From: an uncultured Bacteroidales bacterium
Lineage (GTDB): Bacteria; Bacteroidota; Bacteroidia; Bacteroidales; UBA932
DNA length: 64,000 nucleotides
Assembly (NCBI GenBank): GCA_944322585.1
Contig: CALUPB010000001.1
Location: 124,001-188,000 of the forward strand
Direction: 5' to 3'
The translations under genes were made by a program, and so were the position numbers. A model generated the notes under the pieces. It saw only the letters and a program-made list of their open reading frames with translations, had not been told where the DNA came from and searched no databases. Positions 10,382 through 18,510 of this stretch are shown one piece after another (position 1 is the first letter of the stretch; each line of letters begins with the position of its first letter).

Positions 10382-10417
10382 TGCGCATATCCTCCCCATT
10401 GCAAGGGGATATGCGCA
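10382..10417. repeat. Perfect 11-bp-arm inverted repeat in the PUL1 leader
   Basis: TGCGCATATCC at 10382-10392 pairs with GGATATGCGCA at 10407-10417, and inner C and G runs extend the stem. If transcribed leftwards it forms a stable RNA hairpin about 230 nt before the first PUL1 gene, which could act in attenuation or RNA stability. Confidence 0.7.
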
Positions 10418-10647
10418 ATAAACAGCCCACCGGCTGCATATACTGTAGGGTGACTGCACATATCCACATACGGAACAGGATACGGAACCTGCCCGGATAC
10501 GGATGTAAGGCTGTTGTATGGATAATCGGAAACCGGCGTGACATCTGTCAGCATTGCCGGTATGGCCGGAGAATCCGGCACCGCGACGTTTTTACAGGCT
10601 GTCCGGATTTCCTGATGAAATCCCAAAGAGTTTTTTAGACTAAAATA

Positions 10648-10656
10648 CCCCCCCCC
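10648..10656. repeat. C9 homopolymer (G9 on the PUL1-sense strand)
   Basis: Nine consecutive C on the plus strand, about 70 nt downstream of the -7 box of the minus-strand promoter. It lies inside the 163-codon frame 10231-10722 near codon 22-25. Runs of this length are prone to slippage. Confidence 0.9.
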
Positions 10657-10726
10657 GATTATTTGGGAAGGGTATTCACAGTATATCTTCTGTGTAGATG
10701 ATGTGGTCTTTCCGTTGCACATGACG

Positions 10727-10757
10727 CAAATTTAATCAAAAAATCATTCCCTGCAAA
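10727..10757 (-). promoter_or_regulatory. Predicted sigma-ABfr promoter for the PUL1 leader
   Basis: On the minus strand, TTTG (10757-10754), a 19-bp spacer and TAAATTTG (10734-10727) fit the Bacteroidetes consensus TTTG-N19-21-TAnnTTTG exactly. Transcription would start near 10722 and run left, giving PUL1 a 5' leader of more than 550 nt unless a second promoter lies closer to 10155. Confidence 0.65.
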
Positions 10758-10828
10758 TAAAATTCGTGCACGGTAACGGAAAACAACCGGGAAGATGTTT
10801 TAATTTTTGAAAAAATCCAAAACGGCCT

Positions 10829-12148
10829 CTAAAGGAACATTGTCATGTAAAGCGGCAGATACAGGACGCTGTCCGATGTCTCTACATTGTTACTGCTCAG
10901 CACAATGGCCCGTCCTATCCTGTCTGGATTATCGCGAATTGCAGCATCGAGGGAAGAATGTTTTCTGTATGACGTTCCGGATTTGACCTCCAGCACTGTA
11001 ATCAATCCATCCTCCTCGAATATGAAATCCAGTTCCTGCTTGCTTTTCCTGTCGTAATAGTGCAGGCCTATACCTTTACAAGCAAGTTCAGCCGCGACAT
11101 AGTTTTCGGTCAGAGCCCCCCCGTTGACCGACAAGTCGCCATTGAGCACACTGAACTGCATACTTCCCAACATCATGTGGCTTACAAGCCCTGTATCCAC
11201 CATATAAAGTTTATAAAGTTTCCTGTTTTCATACAAAGAGAACGGCAACTCCAAATTCGTCGTATTAAATGAATAATAGGCATCCCCGGCATCTATCAGC
11301 CATTGCGTCGGATCTTCGTATTTCCGTCTGGAAGCACCTTTTTCCAGTTCCGCCAGGACGAATCTCTTGTCCTGCTTGGCAAGTTGCGACGGTATTGCAT
11401 CAAAAACCCTTTTCGCCAATACCTTGTCTTTTCCCGCATATTTGGCGATGTCATCCCTGTAACTGGCTACAATATCCTTATGGACCGCCTCGACCTTCCT
11501 GAAATCCTCCTCCGTCACAAATGTCTGGACAGCTTCCGGCATACCTCCGACAATAAGATACTGTCTGAAATATCCCATTATCCTGTCATGGATAAACTGT
11601 GGGACCGGGACCTGTTGCCGATAAGAATCACGCAAAACGTCAATAATATCCTGTCCGATGCCACAGGCCCAGAGAAATTCTTCGAAATCAAGCGGATATA
11701 CATTCATCCTCGTCTCGAATCCTACAGGATAGGACGAAACGACACCTTTTTCTTCCTCATCCCCTTTGTAGTTAATTCCGAGAAGAGAACCGGATTCGAT
11801 AAAACTGTACTCTGCATCTTCAACCAGAAACTTAATGGCCGTCCTGGCATTGGGACATTCCTGAATCTCATCAAAAAATACAAGTGTACTTCCCTGGACG
11901 AACGGGCCGAAACCCATAACCGAAAGATTCCGGACTATTGTCCTCGTATCAAGGTTCCCGTCGAATGCCTGTCTTGCAACCGGATTCTTTATGAAGTTGA
12001 CTTCAACGAAATATTTGAAATGTCTACGGGCAAACTCTCTTACAGATGTGGTTTTTCCCACCTGTCTTGCACCATCAAGAAAGGCTGCTTTTTTTGAGCC
12101 TGAGGCAAGCCATTGCTCAAGCTGACGGAAAATTTTTCTATTAAGCAT
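10829..12148 (-). CDS. AAA ATPase with DUF4143 nuclease-like C-terminus (copy 1)
   Basis: 439 residues. Walker A GARQVGKTT is at 26-34 and Walker B LVFFDEIQ at about 89-96, followed by the winged-helix and DUF4143 region. Near the end, LDFIFEEDG (about 373) and VLEVK (385-389) form a D-x(n)-ExK pattern like PD-(D/E)xK nucleases. Family knowledge: these stand-alone ATPases are abundant in Bacteroidetes and archaea and their function is unknown; defence or toxin-like roles have been suspected. It is monocistronic with its own promoter (12168-12199) that overlaps a three-copy repeat. A related gene, copy 2, lies directly upstream on the same strand. Confidence 0.88.
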   Translation of the reverse strand: MLNRKIFRQLEQWLASGSKKAAFLDGARQVGKTTSVREFARRHFKYFVEVNFIKNPVARQAFDGNLDTRTIVRNLSVMGFGPFVQGSTLVFFDEIQECPNARTAIKFLVEDAEYSFIESGSLLGINYKGDEEEKGVVSSYPVGFETRMNVYPLDFEEFLWACGIGQDIIDVLRDSYRQQVPVPQFIHDRIMGYFRQYLIVGGMPEAVQTFVTEEDFRKVEAVHKDIVASYRDDIAKYAGKDKVLAKRVFDAIPSQLAKQDKRFVLAELEKGASRRKYEDPTQWLIDAGDAYYSFNTTNLELPFSLYENRKLYKLYMVDTGLVSHMMLGSMQFSVLNGDLSVNGGALTENYVAAELACKGIGLHYYDRKSKQELDFIFEEDGLITVLEVKSGTSYRKHSSLDAAIRDNPDRIGRAIVLSSNNVETSDSVLYLPLYMTMFL

Positions 12149-12167
12149 AATATCAGTTTATTACCGG

Positions 12168-12199
12168 CAAATATACAACTTTTCGCAAGTAAAATACAA
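12168..12199 (-). promoter_or_regulatory. Promoter of AAA/DUF4143 copy 1
   Basis: On the minus strand, TTG (complement of CAA 12197-12199), a 21-bp spacer and TATATTTG (12175-12168) fit the Bacteroidetes promoter consensus. Predicted start near 12163, about 15 nt before the ATG at 12148. The spacer contains the first copy of the 33-bp-spaced repeat. Confidence 0.7.
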
Positions 12200-12252
12200 G
12201 ATAAAATGCAACTTTTCGCAAGGTTTTTCAGCCCTTTTCTGCAACTTTTCGC
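12176..12252. repeat. Three direct repeats CAACTTTTCGC at exact 33-bp spacing
   Basis: CAACTTTTCGC occurs at 12176, 12209 and 12242; the first two copies extend to CAACTTTTCGCAAG. The constant 33-bp period puts the copies on nearly the same face of the helix, and the array covers and extends upstream of the promoter. This is the geometry of an operator array. Confidence 0.8.
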
Positions 12253-12363
12253 CGGTCAATTCAATGTACCTGTACCGGCTTGGAAAAGTAGACACGGGAA
12301 AATTTTTTCAGTAACACTTGCGTGGGAAAGCACCAGCCTGGGACTTGTACCGGCACGGAAAAA

Positions 12364-13689
12364 TCAGTCCAGCAGTCGGAGAAGTCTGTCAGTCCAGCTG
12401 GCAAGAGGCGATGGACAACTGAGCAGCCCTCCATTATACTGAAGGTTCTGGAATGAATAACGGATCCGGTATTTAGGATTGAACTTTTTGGTATATTCGG
12501 AAAGACTCCTGCCGCTTATACGGTTCTCGGCCTTGACCTCGACAGGAATAATATCCTCACCCCTCTGCAATACGAATTCCACTTCCGCAGTATTGCCGGA
12601 ATGCCAGTAATGCGGCACATCACCGCCAAAAGCGGGTACTATCGACTGCAGCACCAGATTTTCAGCCATTGCCCCTTTAAATTCAGTATATCCGGCATCT
12701 CCCTTCAGAATGACATCGGACGGAACACGGGCCAATCGTCTCAACAGACCGGCATCAGCGGCATACACTTTAAACGAATCAAGGTCAGAATACGCCCTGA
12801 GAGGGAGTCCGGGCTTCGAAACATTGAACACTCTGTAAATCAAACCGGCATCTTCCAACCATATCAAGGCATCTTCATAATCCTTTGCTCTGGCTCCTGA
12901 CCTGATGACTCGGTATATGAACTTTCTGTTTTCCTTGGAAAGTTGTGACGGCAGGGAATGCCACAAGGCATTTATCCTCGAAATCTGCAAAGGATCGGCA
13001 TATTTGGAAAAATCGAGTTCGTATAAATCCAATATATCCTGCAATTCTTCCTCAACAGCTGCCATTCCCCTGTTTTCCAACAATCCGACTGCTGCTGCAG
13101 GCATACCTCCGCATATTGAATAACGTTTGTATTCAAGCAGAAGTCTGTCCAGCACTATCACCGGCAGGTGGTCGACAGCACTGATGCCTTCAATAAAAGA
13201 ATACGTCCGCGGATCCGAGGCAGCAAGAAATTCCTTGAAAGTCAAGGGGAACATCCTTACTGTCCTTACCTTGCCTACGGGAACCGTCATGCTTTTCCTC
13301 CTGACCGCCACTCCCAACAGCGAGCCTGCCGCAATAACATGATACTGAGGAGCATCCTCATAAAAATATTTCAGACTGTTCAAGGCCTCCTCGCATTCCT
13401 GTATCTCATCGAATATGATAAGTGTCCGGCCCGGTTCGATCGGGACATCGGAATAAAGCGCCAGCTCACGGAGAAGTCTTTCCGGCTCCTTGGTGGTACG
13501 GAACACCGTCTTAAGTTCCGGTGTCCTGTCAAAATCGAATTTGACATGATATTCAAAATTCTCCCTGCCGAAAGTCTCCATTACCCAGGTCTTCCCTATC
13601 TGCCTTGCACCCCGAAGCAGGACGGGCTTCCGCCCGGGCAAGTCCTTCCATTCCTTCAAGGTATCGATTATATCCCTTCTGATTTCCAT
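12364..13689 (-). CDS. AAA ATPase with DUF4143 nuclease-like C-terminus (copy 2)
   Basis: 441 residues from ATG 13689 (MEIRRD); an in-frame ATG also occurs at 13698. Walker A GARQIGKTW is at 27-35 and Walker B TLIIFDEIQE near residue 90. The C-terminal segment VEFVLQRGED (about 370) followed by VEVK near 383 preserves the nuclease-like E/D-ExK pattern. It is similar to, but clearly diverged from, copy 1 downstream, so this is not a recent duplication. It has its own promoter at 13750-13780 and a large palindrome in the predicted 5' UTR. Function unknown. Confidence 0.88.
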   Translation of the reverse strand: MEIRRDIIDTLKEWKDLPGRKPVLLRGARQIGKTWVMETFGRENFEYHVKFDFDRTPELKTVFRTTKEPERLLRELALYSDVPIEPGRTLIIFDEIQECEEALNSLKYFYEDAPQYHVIAAGSLLGVAVRRKSMTVPVGKVRTVRMFPLTFKEFLAASDPRTYSFIEGISAVDHLPVIVLDRLLLEYKRYSICGGMPAAAVGLLENRGMAAVEEELQDILDLYELDFSKYADPLQISRINALWHSLPSQLSKENRKFIYRVIRSGARAKDYEDALIWLEDAGLIYRVFNVSKPGLPLRAYSDLDSFKVYAADAGLLRRLARVPSDVILKGDAGYTEFKGAMAENLVLQSIVPAFGGDVPHYWHSGNTAEVEFVLQRGEDIIPVEVKAENRISGRSLSEYTKKFNPKYRIRYSFQNLQYNGGLLSCPSPLASWTDRLLRLLD

Positions 13690-13702
13690 AAAACACATAA
13701 TT

Positions 13703-13742
13703 AAGTATGGATTTGTGTTGAATTCTACATTTTTCCATACTT
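13703..13742. promoter_or_regulatory. 40-bp palindrome in the 5' UTR of AAA/DUF4143 copy 2
   Basis: AAGTATGGA (13703-13711) and TCCATACTT (13734-13742) form 9-bp perfect arms around an inner near-palindrome centred on GAATTC. It lies between the predicted start site (about 13745) and the ATG at 13689, so it could act as an operator or as an RNA hairpin near the start codon. Confidence 0.65.
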
Positions 13743-13749
13743 ATTTATG

Positions 13750-13780
13750 CAAATATATTCAATGGAACCGAAATCTGCAA
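13750..13780 (-). promoter_or_regulatory. Promoter of AAA/DUF4143 copy 2
   Basis: On the minus strand, TTG (complement of 13778-13780), a 20-bp spacer and TATATTTG (13757-13750) match the Bacteroidetes consensus. It lies about 60 bp upstream of ATG 13689. Confidence 0.7.
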
Positions 13781-13837
13781 GTCATTTTCAATTGACTGGC
13801 GACTATACCTGACGATGGCAGGGCGTGCGCAGAGACG

Positions 13838-14372
13838 TCAGGAGAGAAGGTTCCTGAGGTCTTTGAGGGCAAGGTGGATATGGCGTTCGACCGTGCGGAC
13901 GGAAATGTCGAGGGCTTCGGATATTTCCCTGGATGACATTCCCCGGTAACGTGACATCATGAATACCCTCTGACGCTGGGGAGGCATCGAGCTGATAATC
14001 CTGTCAAGCCTGCCGGAAGTCTCCAGAACCGCCATACTTTCCTCAATGTCAGCGGAATAATCCTCGCTTTCAGGGGGGGGCGGAACACCGGACTACAGCC
14101 GAATTGTATTTCAGGCTGAGCCAGTCATAGATTTCATTGCGGACACTGACAAGGAGATAGTTGGACACGGAACGGTCCTCGTCCAGCCTCTCCCTGCCGA
14201 TCCACAATTTGAGAAAAACATTCTGAAGGATGTCCTCGGCAGCATCCCGGTCATGAAGGAGAGCACAGGCAAAGGCATAGAACCGGTCATAATACCTGTC
14301 AAAGAGTTCCTCGAAACTCTTCTCATCCCCTTTCCGGATATTGCGTATGAGCTGTCTGTCTGAAGACTTCAT
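13838..14372 (-). pseudogene. ECF sigma-70 factor split by a G8 run (phase-variable or broken)
   Basis: Two abutting frames encode one sigma factor. The first (14372-14070, 100 codons) carries region 2 (SFEELFDRYYDRFYAFA, then DAAEDILQNVFLKLW). It runs into eight C on the coding strand and stops at TGA directly after them. The second frame carries region 4 (MPPQRQRVFMMSRYRGMS, ISVRTVERHIHLALKDL). Removing one C gives ...APPESEDYSADIEESMAVLE... and an uninterrupted 177-residue protein, normal for FecI-type ECF factors. As assembled, the gene is off. It sits 62 bp after the last TIG/NHL gene of PUL2 and is the obvious partner of the FecR anti-sigma at the head of that operon. Sequencing error is the main alternative. 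Confidence 0.85.
14073..14080. repeat. G8 homopolymer (C8 in the sigma-factor coding strand)
   Basis: Eight G on the plus strand at the junction of sigma regions 2 and 4. With seven bases the two sigma frames fuse; with eight, a stop codon follows at once. Confidence 0.95.
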
Positions 14373-14434
14373 CAGAATGCAGGATTAAACGGTTCTATGA
14401 AACTGTTTCAAAACAGCTTCTGGATACTTTAATG

Positions 14435-15637
14435 TCAGAACACTTCTATAAGCCTGATGGATTGGGAAGTAGCTGAAGATACGTATATTCTCGTACAGTC
14501 ATCCGTGACATACACATCGGAAGGATAGAAGCCGCTCGCTATTGTCTCTATCCTGCCTTTCGTATAGTCGCCCGAAGCATCAGGAGTGAGCTTGCGCACC
14601 AACTGATTGGACACGTCGCAGAACCATATCGAGCCGTCCTTTGCAGCGAACACGCCGTTGGTCTGGCCTACGCTTGCGGTGGAAGTGTCCCCGGACACAC
14701 CGTCCGGATTGTCCGACTTGGCATATTCACCGTTACCGGCAATGGCGACGAGTTCTCCGTCCTCTACCATGTACATGTATCCGGCCGTCGTGGAACCTAT
14801 TATCATACGGCCCTTCCCGTCAAGGGCAAAACAGGTCGGAGATGTGACGTCATAGGTTTTCGTGACAGCCCCGTCTTTCACTACATAAACGATATTATTG
14901 TCGCGGCTGGCTACCCACATCGCTCCGTCATTGTCGAACTCGACATCCATGGGATTGTCAAGAGCACCACCGGTAAATGTCACTGCGCTCAGTTCCCCTT
15001 CCGGAGTCACCTTGAACACCGATGCCTTGCCCTTTGCGGTAAAATAGAAATCACCGGCTGCATCGAAGGCACAATGCCATGGGAGTTCCGTCTTCACCAC
15101 CGTAGTGACATTATAGTTCGGATCCATTTTACGTATGGCGGTACCGGACGTACCCCTCTGGGTAATCCAGAGATTGCCTTCGCTGTCCATAGCCAGTCCT
15201 TCAGGATAATTGAATTGAGCCTGAGTCCCGTTCCCATCCACTGTTCCTGCACTGCTTCCAGCAATAATCGAAACATAATAACTGTGTTCCGGCTTCTCCC
15301 TGTACTCGAACTGCAGTCCGGACACGGTGCCTTTCGGGGTCTGCACCGTAATTTCATATATGCCGGGGTCCTGGGCAGGGAGCACGACAGTGAGATCCCA
15401 CGCGTTGTATTCGAGAACCTGAGCCTCGAGTTCGCCTACGAAGACCCTGTTCTCCCCGAACACTTCGCTGAAATTCCGTCCGAGAATCTTGACTATCCCG
15501 CCTGAATAGCCGGTGGACGGAGAAACGCTGGCAAGCTGCAACTCGGTCACAGATGCCACATATCTGTCATTCCTGCAGGAGACAATGACTGTCCCTGCAA
15601 GAATGGCTGCAATTATAAGCGATACTGTAGATTTCAT
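14435..15637 (-). CDS. TIG-domain and NHL-repeat surface lipoprotein (PUL2)
   Basis: A 400-residue lipoprotein (lipobox VSC, Cys21). Residues about 33-112 form an IPT/TIG Ig-like domain (SVSPSTGYSGGIVKILGRNF). The rest is an NHL/SMP-30-like beta-propeller with repeated blades of the type GLAMDSEGNLWITQ, PMDVEFDNDGAMWVAS and CFALDGKGRMIIGS. The first base of its ATG is the last base of the preceding gene's TAA (TAATG), so the two are translationally coupled. Known in Bacteroidetes PULs as surface glycan-binding proteins; a propeller lyase or lactonase activity is not excluded. It is a shorter relative of the neighbouring 618-residue protein. Confidence 0.85.
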   Translation of the reverse strand: MKSTVSLIIAAILAGTVIVSCRNDRYVASVTELQLASVSPSTGYSGGIVKILGRNFSEVFGENRVFVGELEAQVLEYNAWDLTVVLPAQDPGIYEITVQTPKGTVSGLQFEYREKPEHSYYVSIIAGSSAGTVDGNGTQAQFNYPEGLAMDSEGNLWITQRGTSGTAIRKMDPNYNVTTVVKTELPWHCAFDAAGDFYFTAKGKASVFKVTPEGELSAVTFTGGALDNPMDVEFDNDGAMWVASRDNNIVYVVKDGAVTKTYDVTSPTCFALDGKGRMIIGSTTAGYMYMVEDGELVAIAGNGEYAKSDNPDGVSGDTSTASVGQTNGVFAAKDGSIWFCDVSNQLVRKLTPDASGDYTKGRIETIASGFYPSDVYVTDDCTRIYVSSATSQSIRLIEVF

Positions 15638-17493
15638 TATCTGTAATATATTTTTCTCAATGTTGAATTACCTGTACCGTCAAGCATATAGATGGTCCTG
15701 CCGTCCGGAGCGAAACACATCCCGGCCGGATAAACGAATCTTGCGGATGTACTGAGACCGTCCTGCGCCTTATTATCATATGCCTTGCCGGCAATGGTAG
15801 TGATGGTGCCGGTGGTATAGTCTCCTCCAGGTCCGGGTTTGAATTCCCTTACGGTCTTTCCGTTGGCATCATTGAAATAAATCGTGCCGTCCTCCGCGCA
15901 TACAGCCCCTTCGACAACATTAAGAGTGGCGGCAAACGGATTTCCAGGAGTCCCGTCAGTATATGTTGCGGCATTGGAATGCTGTGTTCCTGTTCCCGCG
16001 ATGACCTTATTCTCACCTGTCGCGAGGTCGATCATCCTTATATTTCCTGCATTACTGCAGAACAGGAACAGTTTGGTCCCGTCATGACTCAGAAGCAGGG
16101 CCTCATACTGTTTCATCCCCGAAAGGTCATATGTTTCGAGCACGGTACCGTCCTTTATCCTGACGACTTTCCCGTTACCGGCAGCAGAAGAGCCCCTGAG
16201 CAGCAGATAAATGTTGTCTTCGCTGTCTATCTGCACATCCATAGGGTTCATTCCGGTCATAGTCAGGCCGGATACGGCATATTCCGACAACGTACCGTCG
16301 GAAGCATAGGCAAACAGCCCTGTACCCTTGGCCGCAAAATAAAGTGTACCCTTCGAATCAATGTCGGCACCCCAAGGATAGGAAGCATTGAGAAGAGCAT
16401 TGTCGGAATTATTGACAAGCTTTGTGAATGTATAGTCACCTGTCATCCGATAAAGAGCAAACTCTTTAGGTGACCGTATGGTTATCATATAGTTACCATC
16501 ATTATCCGGAACAATGTCCTGGGCAAAACACAGACGTGCCGAGGTACCGGTACCTTCGACATTCCCGAGCACACCGGAAGGCACACCGAGAACAGTCTCC
16601 ACCCACCAGCTACCGGAATAGGAGAATTCCCCTCCCGTTACTGTCCTTTCACCCACCGTAATGACGAACGGATATGTACCTTCAGGATTGTCAGGGACAA
16701 CGACGACCAGTTCATTCATGGAAGAGGACTTGACTGCCGCAGCCACACCGTTGATGGTCACGTTGTTCTCTGCAGGCACATCACTGAAGCCCTCGCCCCG
16801 TATGGTCACCTCAACCCCTTCGGCTCCAGAAGACGGAGACACGGACTCTATCATAAGTTCCACATATGTAAAGTATGTAGAGGACGTCTTGCCGTCCACC
16901 GCCACAGTCACCTCTACCCGGCCACGTTCATGCTCAGGAGCGATGACACGCAGACTGTTGCGGGTAGCCTTGATGACTTCCGCCTCTACCCCGCCGAAAG
17001 TCACTTTATTCTTGTCCGGATCAGTATCGAAATTCTCTCCAGTAATGACAATCTCATCACCGACATATCCGCTCTGCGGATTGATGCCTGCGACATTCAC
17101 CACGAACTCCGGAAGTTCGGCATATGTGAAATCCAGGACTGTCGGAGCCTTTTGCCCGTTGACTGTCACAGCCACCTCCACATTACCGAGTTCATGCTGC
17201 GGCATGGTCAGGGTAAGCCTGTTCCTTGCGGCAGCTTCGACAGGGACTTCCGTTCCGTCCACGGTAACTATGTTCTCTTCAAGAACTTCGGAGAAATACT
17301 CCCCGGATATGATGGCAGTACACCCGACATATCCTGTCCCGGGCACTATCGAAATCAGCCTCGGTGCAGGTGTCTCCACCTCGACATTGCCCGTATCTTC
17401 GCATGATACGGCCCCTGCAAGGAGCGCCATGACGGAACATGTCTTTAACGTCAGTGCGACGAATTTATCAGTTAGCATCATTCTGTCAATCAA
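15637..17493 (-). CDS. Protein with three TIG domains and an NHL propeller (PUL2)
   Basis: 618 residues. An N-terminal signal ends near AVSC (lipoprotein likely). Three successive IPT/TIG domains begin at ISIVPGTGYVGCTAIISG (about 46), VAGINPQSGYVGDEIVITG (about 132) and IESVSPSSGAEGVEVTIRG (about 213). A C-terminal NHL-type propeller has blades such as GADIDSKGTLYFAAKG, MDVQIDSEDNIYLLL and AGMCFAPDGRTIYML. The stacked TIG domains probably act as a stalk lifting the propeller off the membrane. It lies between the phosphodiester glycosidase and the shorter TIG/NHL protein. Inference: surface binding of the PUL2 substrate. Confidence 0.85.
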   Translation of the reverse strand: MIDRMMLTDKFVALTLKTCSVMALLAGAVSCEDTGNVEVETPAPRLISIVPGTGYVGCTAIISGEYFSEVLEENIVTVDGTEVPVEAAARNRLTLTMPQHELGNVEVAVTVNGQKAPTVLDFTYAELPEFVVNVAGINPQSGYVGDEIVITGENFDTDPDKNKVTFGGVEAEVIKATRNSLRVIAPEHERGRVEVTVAVDGKTSSTYFTYVELMIESVSPSSGAEGVEVTIRGEGFSDVPAENNVTINGVAAAVKSSSMNELVVVVPDNPEGTYPFVITVGERTVTGGEFSYSGSWWVETVLGVPSGVLGNVEGTGTSARLCFAQDIVPDNDGNYMITIRSPKEFALYRMTGDYTFTKLVNNSDNALLNASYPWGADIDSKGTLYFAAKGTGLFAYASDGTLSEYAVSGLTMTGMNPMDVQIDSEDNIYLLLRGSSAAGNGKVVRIKDGTVLETYDLSGMKQYEALLLSHDGTKLFLFCSNAGNIRMIDLATGENKVIAGTGTQHSNAATYTDGTPGNPFAATLNVVEGAVCAEDGTIYFNDANGKTVREFKPGPGGDYTTGTITTIAGKAYDNKAQDGLSTSARFVYPAGMCFAPDGRTIYMLDGTGNSTLRKIYYR

Positions 17494-17557
17494 TGTTAAT
17501 GTGTTTATTCATATTCAATACGATATATTTATCGGTCTGCTGTACCGGCAGACTCCG

Positions 17558-18499
17558 TCACGGTTCCTCGACTATTACGGCCCAGCCAGTGACCACAGGT
17601 CTTTCGGCCCCGTCCGAAGGACGGTTCCTAATCTGCCATACATCGGCTACAGGGTGACGGATAAGCATCTGCGCGGAACCGCCGCCATCGAGGTTGGCAG
17701 CTCCAACGCATCCGAGGGTCTGGAAAATATATCCCATTTCCTTGTATGTCATTCCGGCTGCACCGAATGTCTGGCGGCCGTCGCATGTCAGCAGCCAGAC
17801 AATACCGTCATCAGTATATCCTATGGCAGTTCTCGGCTCACGTGCAGTATATATCGTACCAAGATAAACCCCGTTGCTGAGCATCATGACCCCGGAACCC
17901 GTGCACTCGATAAGCCTGTCCTTGTATTCCTCATACCGCGACCGTTCGGCTATTATCATGGAGCCGTCGTCGAGAACACCTACGAAACTCAACGCCTGCT
18001 GAGGCACGGCTTCGTCATAGTCCCACTGGTCACTGAGGATTACTCCTCCACGGTGCACCGGACCTCGAGGATTGATCGGAGCGCTCAACTGCGCGAAATC
18101 CCCGTTTACCATGGCTGCCACCCTTTCTCCCGGAGCATCCATCCTTGTGGCCATATCGGTAAGGGTCTGCCTGTTCCAGCCGCCGGAGATATTGTTACTA
18201 TTATTAAATATTGACACGGCCATCCTCACTCCCGGGACATTGGTGTCCACCTTTATTAAATACACCTGGTTGACATAGCCGTCATTGGTCTGGATATGCA
18301 AGTCAGTCTCTTCCACTCCGACAGCCACGAGGAAAGTCGTGTCCCTGAACATCCTCGCCACTTCAGGGCATTCTTCGAGCAGGAGTTTTCCTACCGGCGT
18401 CGTCGGGACATAATGGACATCCTCAACGGATTTCTCGCAGGCTACAAGACCCGTAGCCAGAAAAGTTCCTGCAAGCAATATGTTAAATAATCTTTTCAT
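17558..18499 (-). CDS. Phosphodiester glycosidase (NAGPA/DUF2233 family) lipoprotein
   Basis: About 313 residues, starting at ATG 18499 (MKRLF; a second ATG at 18502). Signal with lipobox LVAC. The family core is visible: VAAMVNGDF near residue 125, PRTAIGYTDDG near 220, and AANLDGGGSAQM followed by the closing NRPSDGAERPVVTGWAVI. Family knowledge: these enzymes resemble the mammalian uncovering enzyme, which removes alpha-GlcNAc from a GlcNAc-1-phospho-sugar diester. It is the only recognisable enzyme of PUL2, 8 bp downstream of susD, so the imported glycan may contain sugar phosphodiester links, as in phosphoglycans or teichoic-acid-like polymers (inference). Confidence 0.87.
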   Translation of the reverse strand: MKRLFNILLAGTFLATGLVACEKSVEDVHYVPTTPVGKLLLEECPEVARMFRDTTFLVAVGVEETDLHIQTNDGYVNQVYLIKVDTNVPGVRMAVSIFNNSNNISGGWNRQTLTDMATRMDAPGERVAAMVNGDFAQLSAPINPRGPVHRGGVILSDQWDYDEAVPQQALSFVGVLDDGSMIIAERSRYEEYKDRLIECTGSGVMMLSNGVYLGTIYTAREPRTAIGYTDDGIVWLLTCDGRQTFGAAGMTYKEMGYIFQTLGCVGAANLDGGGSAQMLIRHPVADVWQIRNRPSDGAERPVVTGWAVIVEEP

Positions 18500-18510
18500 C
18501 ATTCATCGTT

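Larger units (their letters stand above)
10156..10726 (-). other. Long leader or unassigned region upstream of PUL1
   Basis: This 571-bp stretch separates the promoter at 10727-10757 from PUL1. It holds a G9 run (minus strand), a strong hairpin at 10382-10417 with 11-bp arms TGCGCATATCC/GGATATGCGCA, a further GATATGCGCA copy at 10335, and two imperfect repeats of about 28 bp (near 10291 and 10438) sharing TATAC, GG.TGAC and GCACAT. One open frame (10231-10722, 163 codons) begins near the predicted transcription start and runs through the G9 run. It has no recognisable domain and a Pro/Tyr/Cys-rich composition, so I do not call it a gene. Confidence 0.5.

Noticed and set aside
10231-10722. 163-codon minus-strand frame in the PUL1 leader as a protein gene
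   Set aside because: It has no recognisable domain, a composition rich in Pro, Tyr, Cys and His, and is full of repeat-derived segments. It is kept only as part of the leader description because it starts at the predicted transcription start.
11060-12097. Long plus-strand frames opposite the AAA/DUF4143 genes and similar frames opposite susC, arg and ior genes
   Set aside because: They are antisense shadows of well-supported genes with no domain signature.
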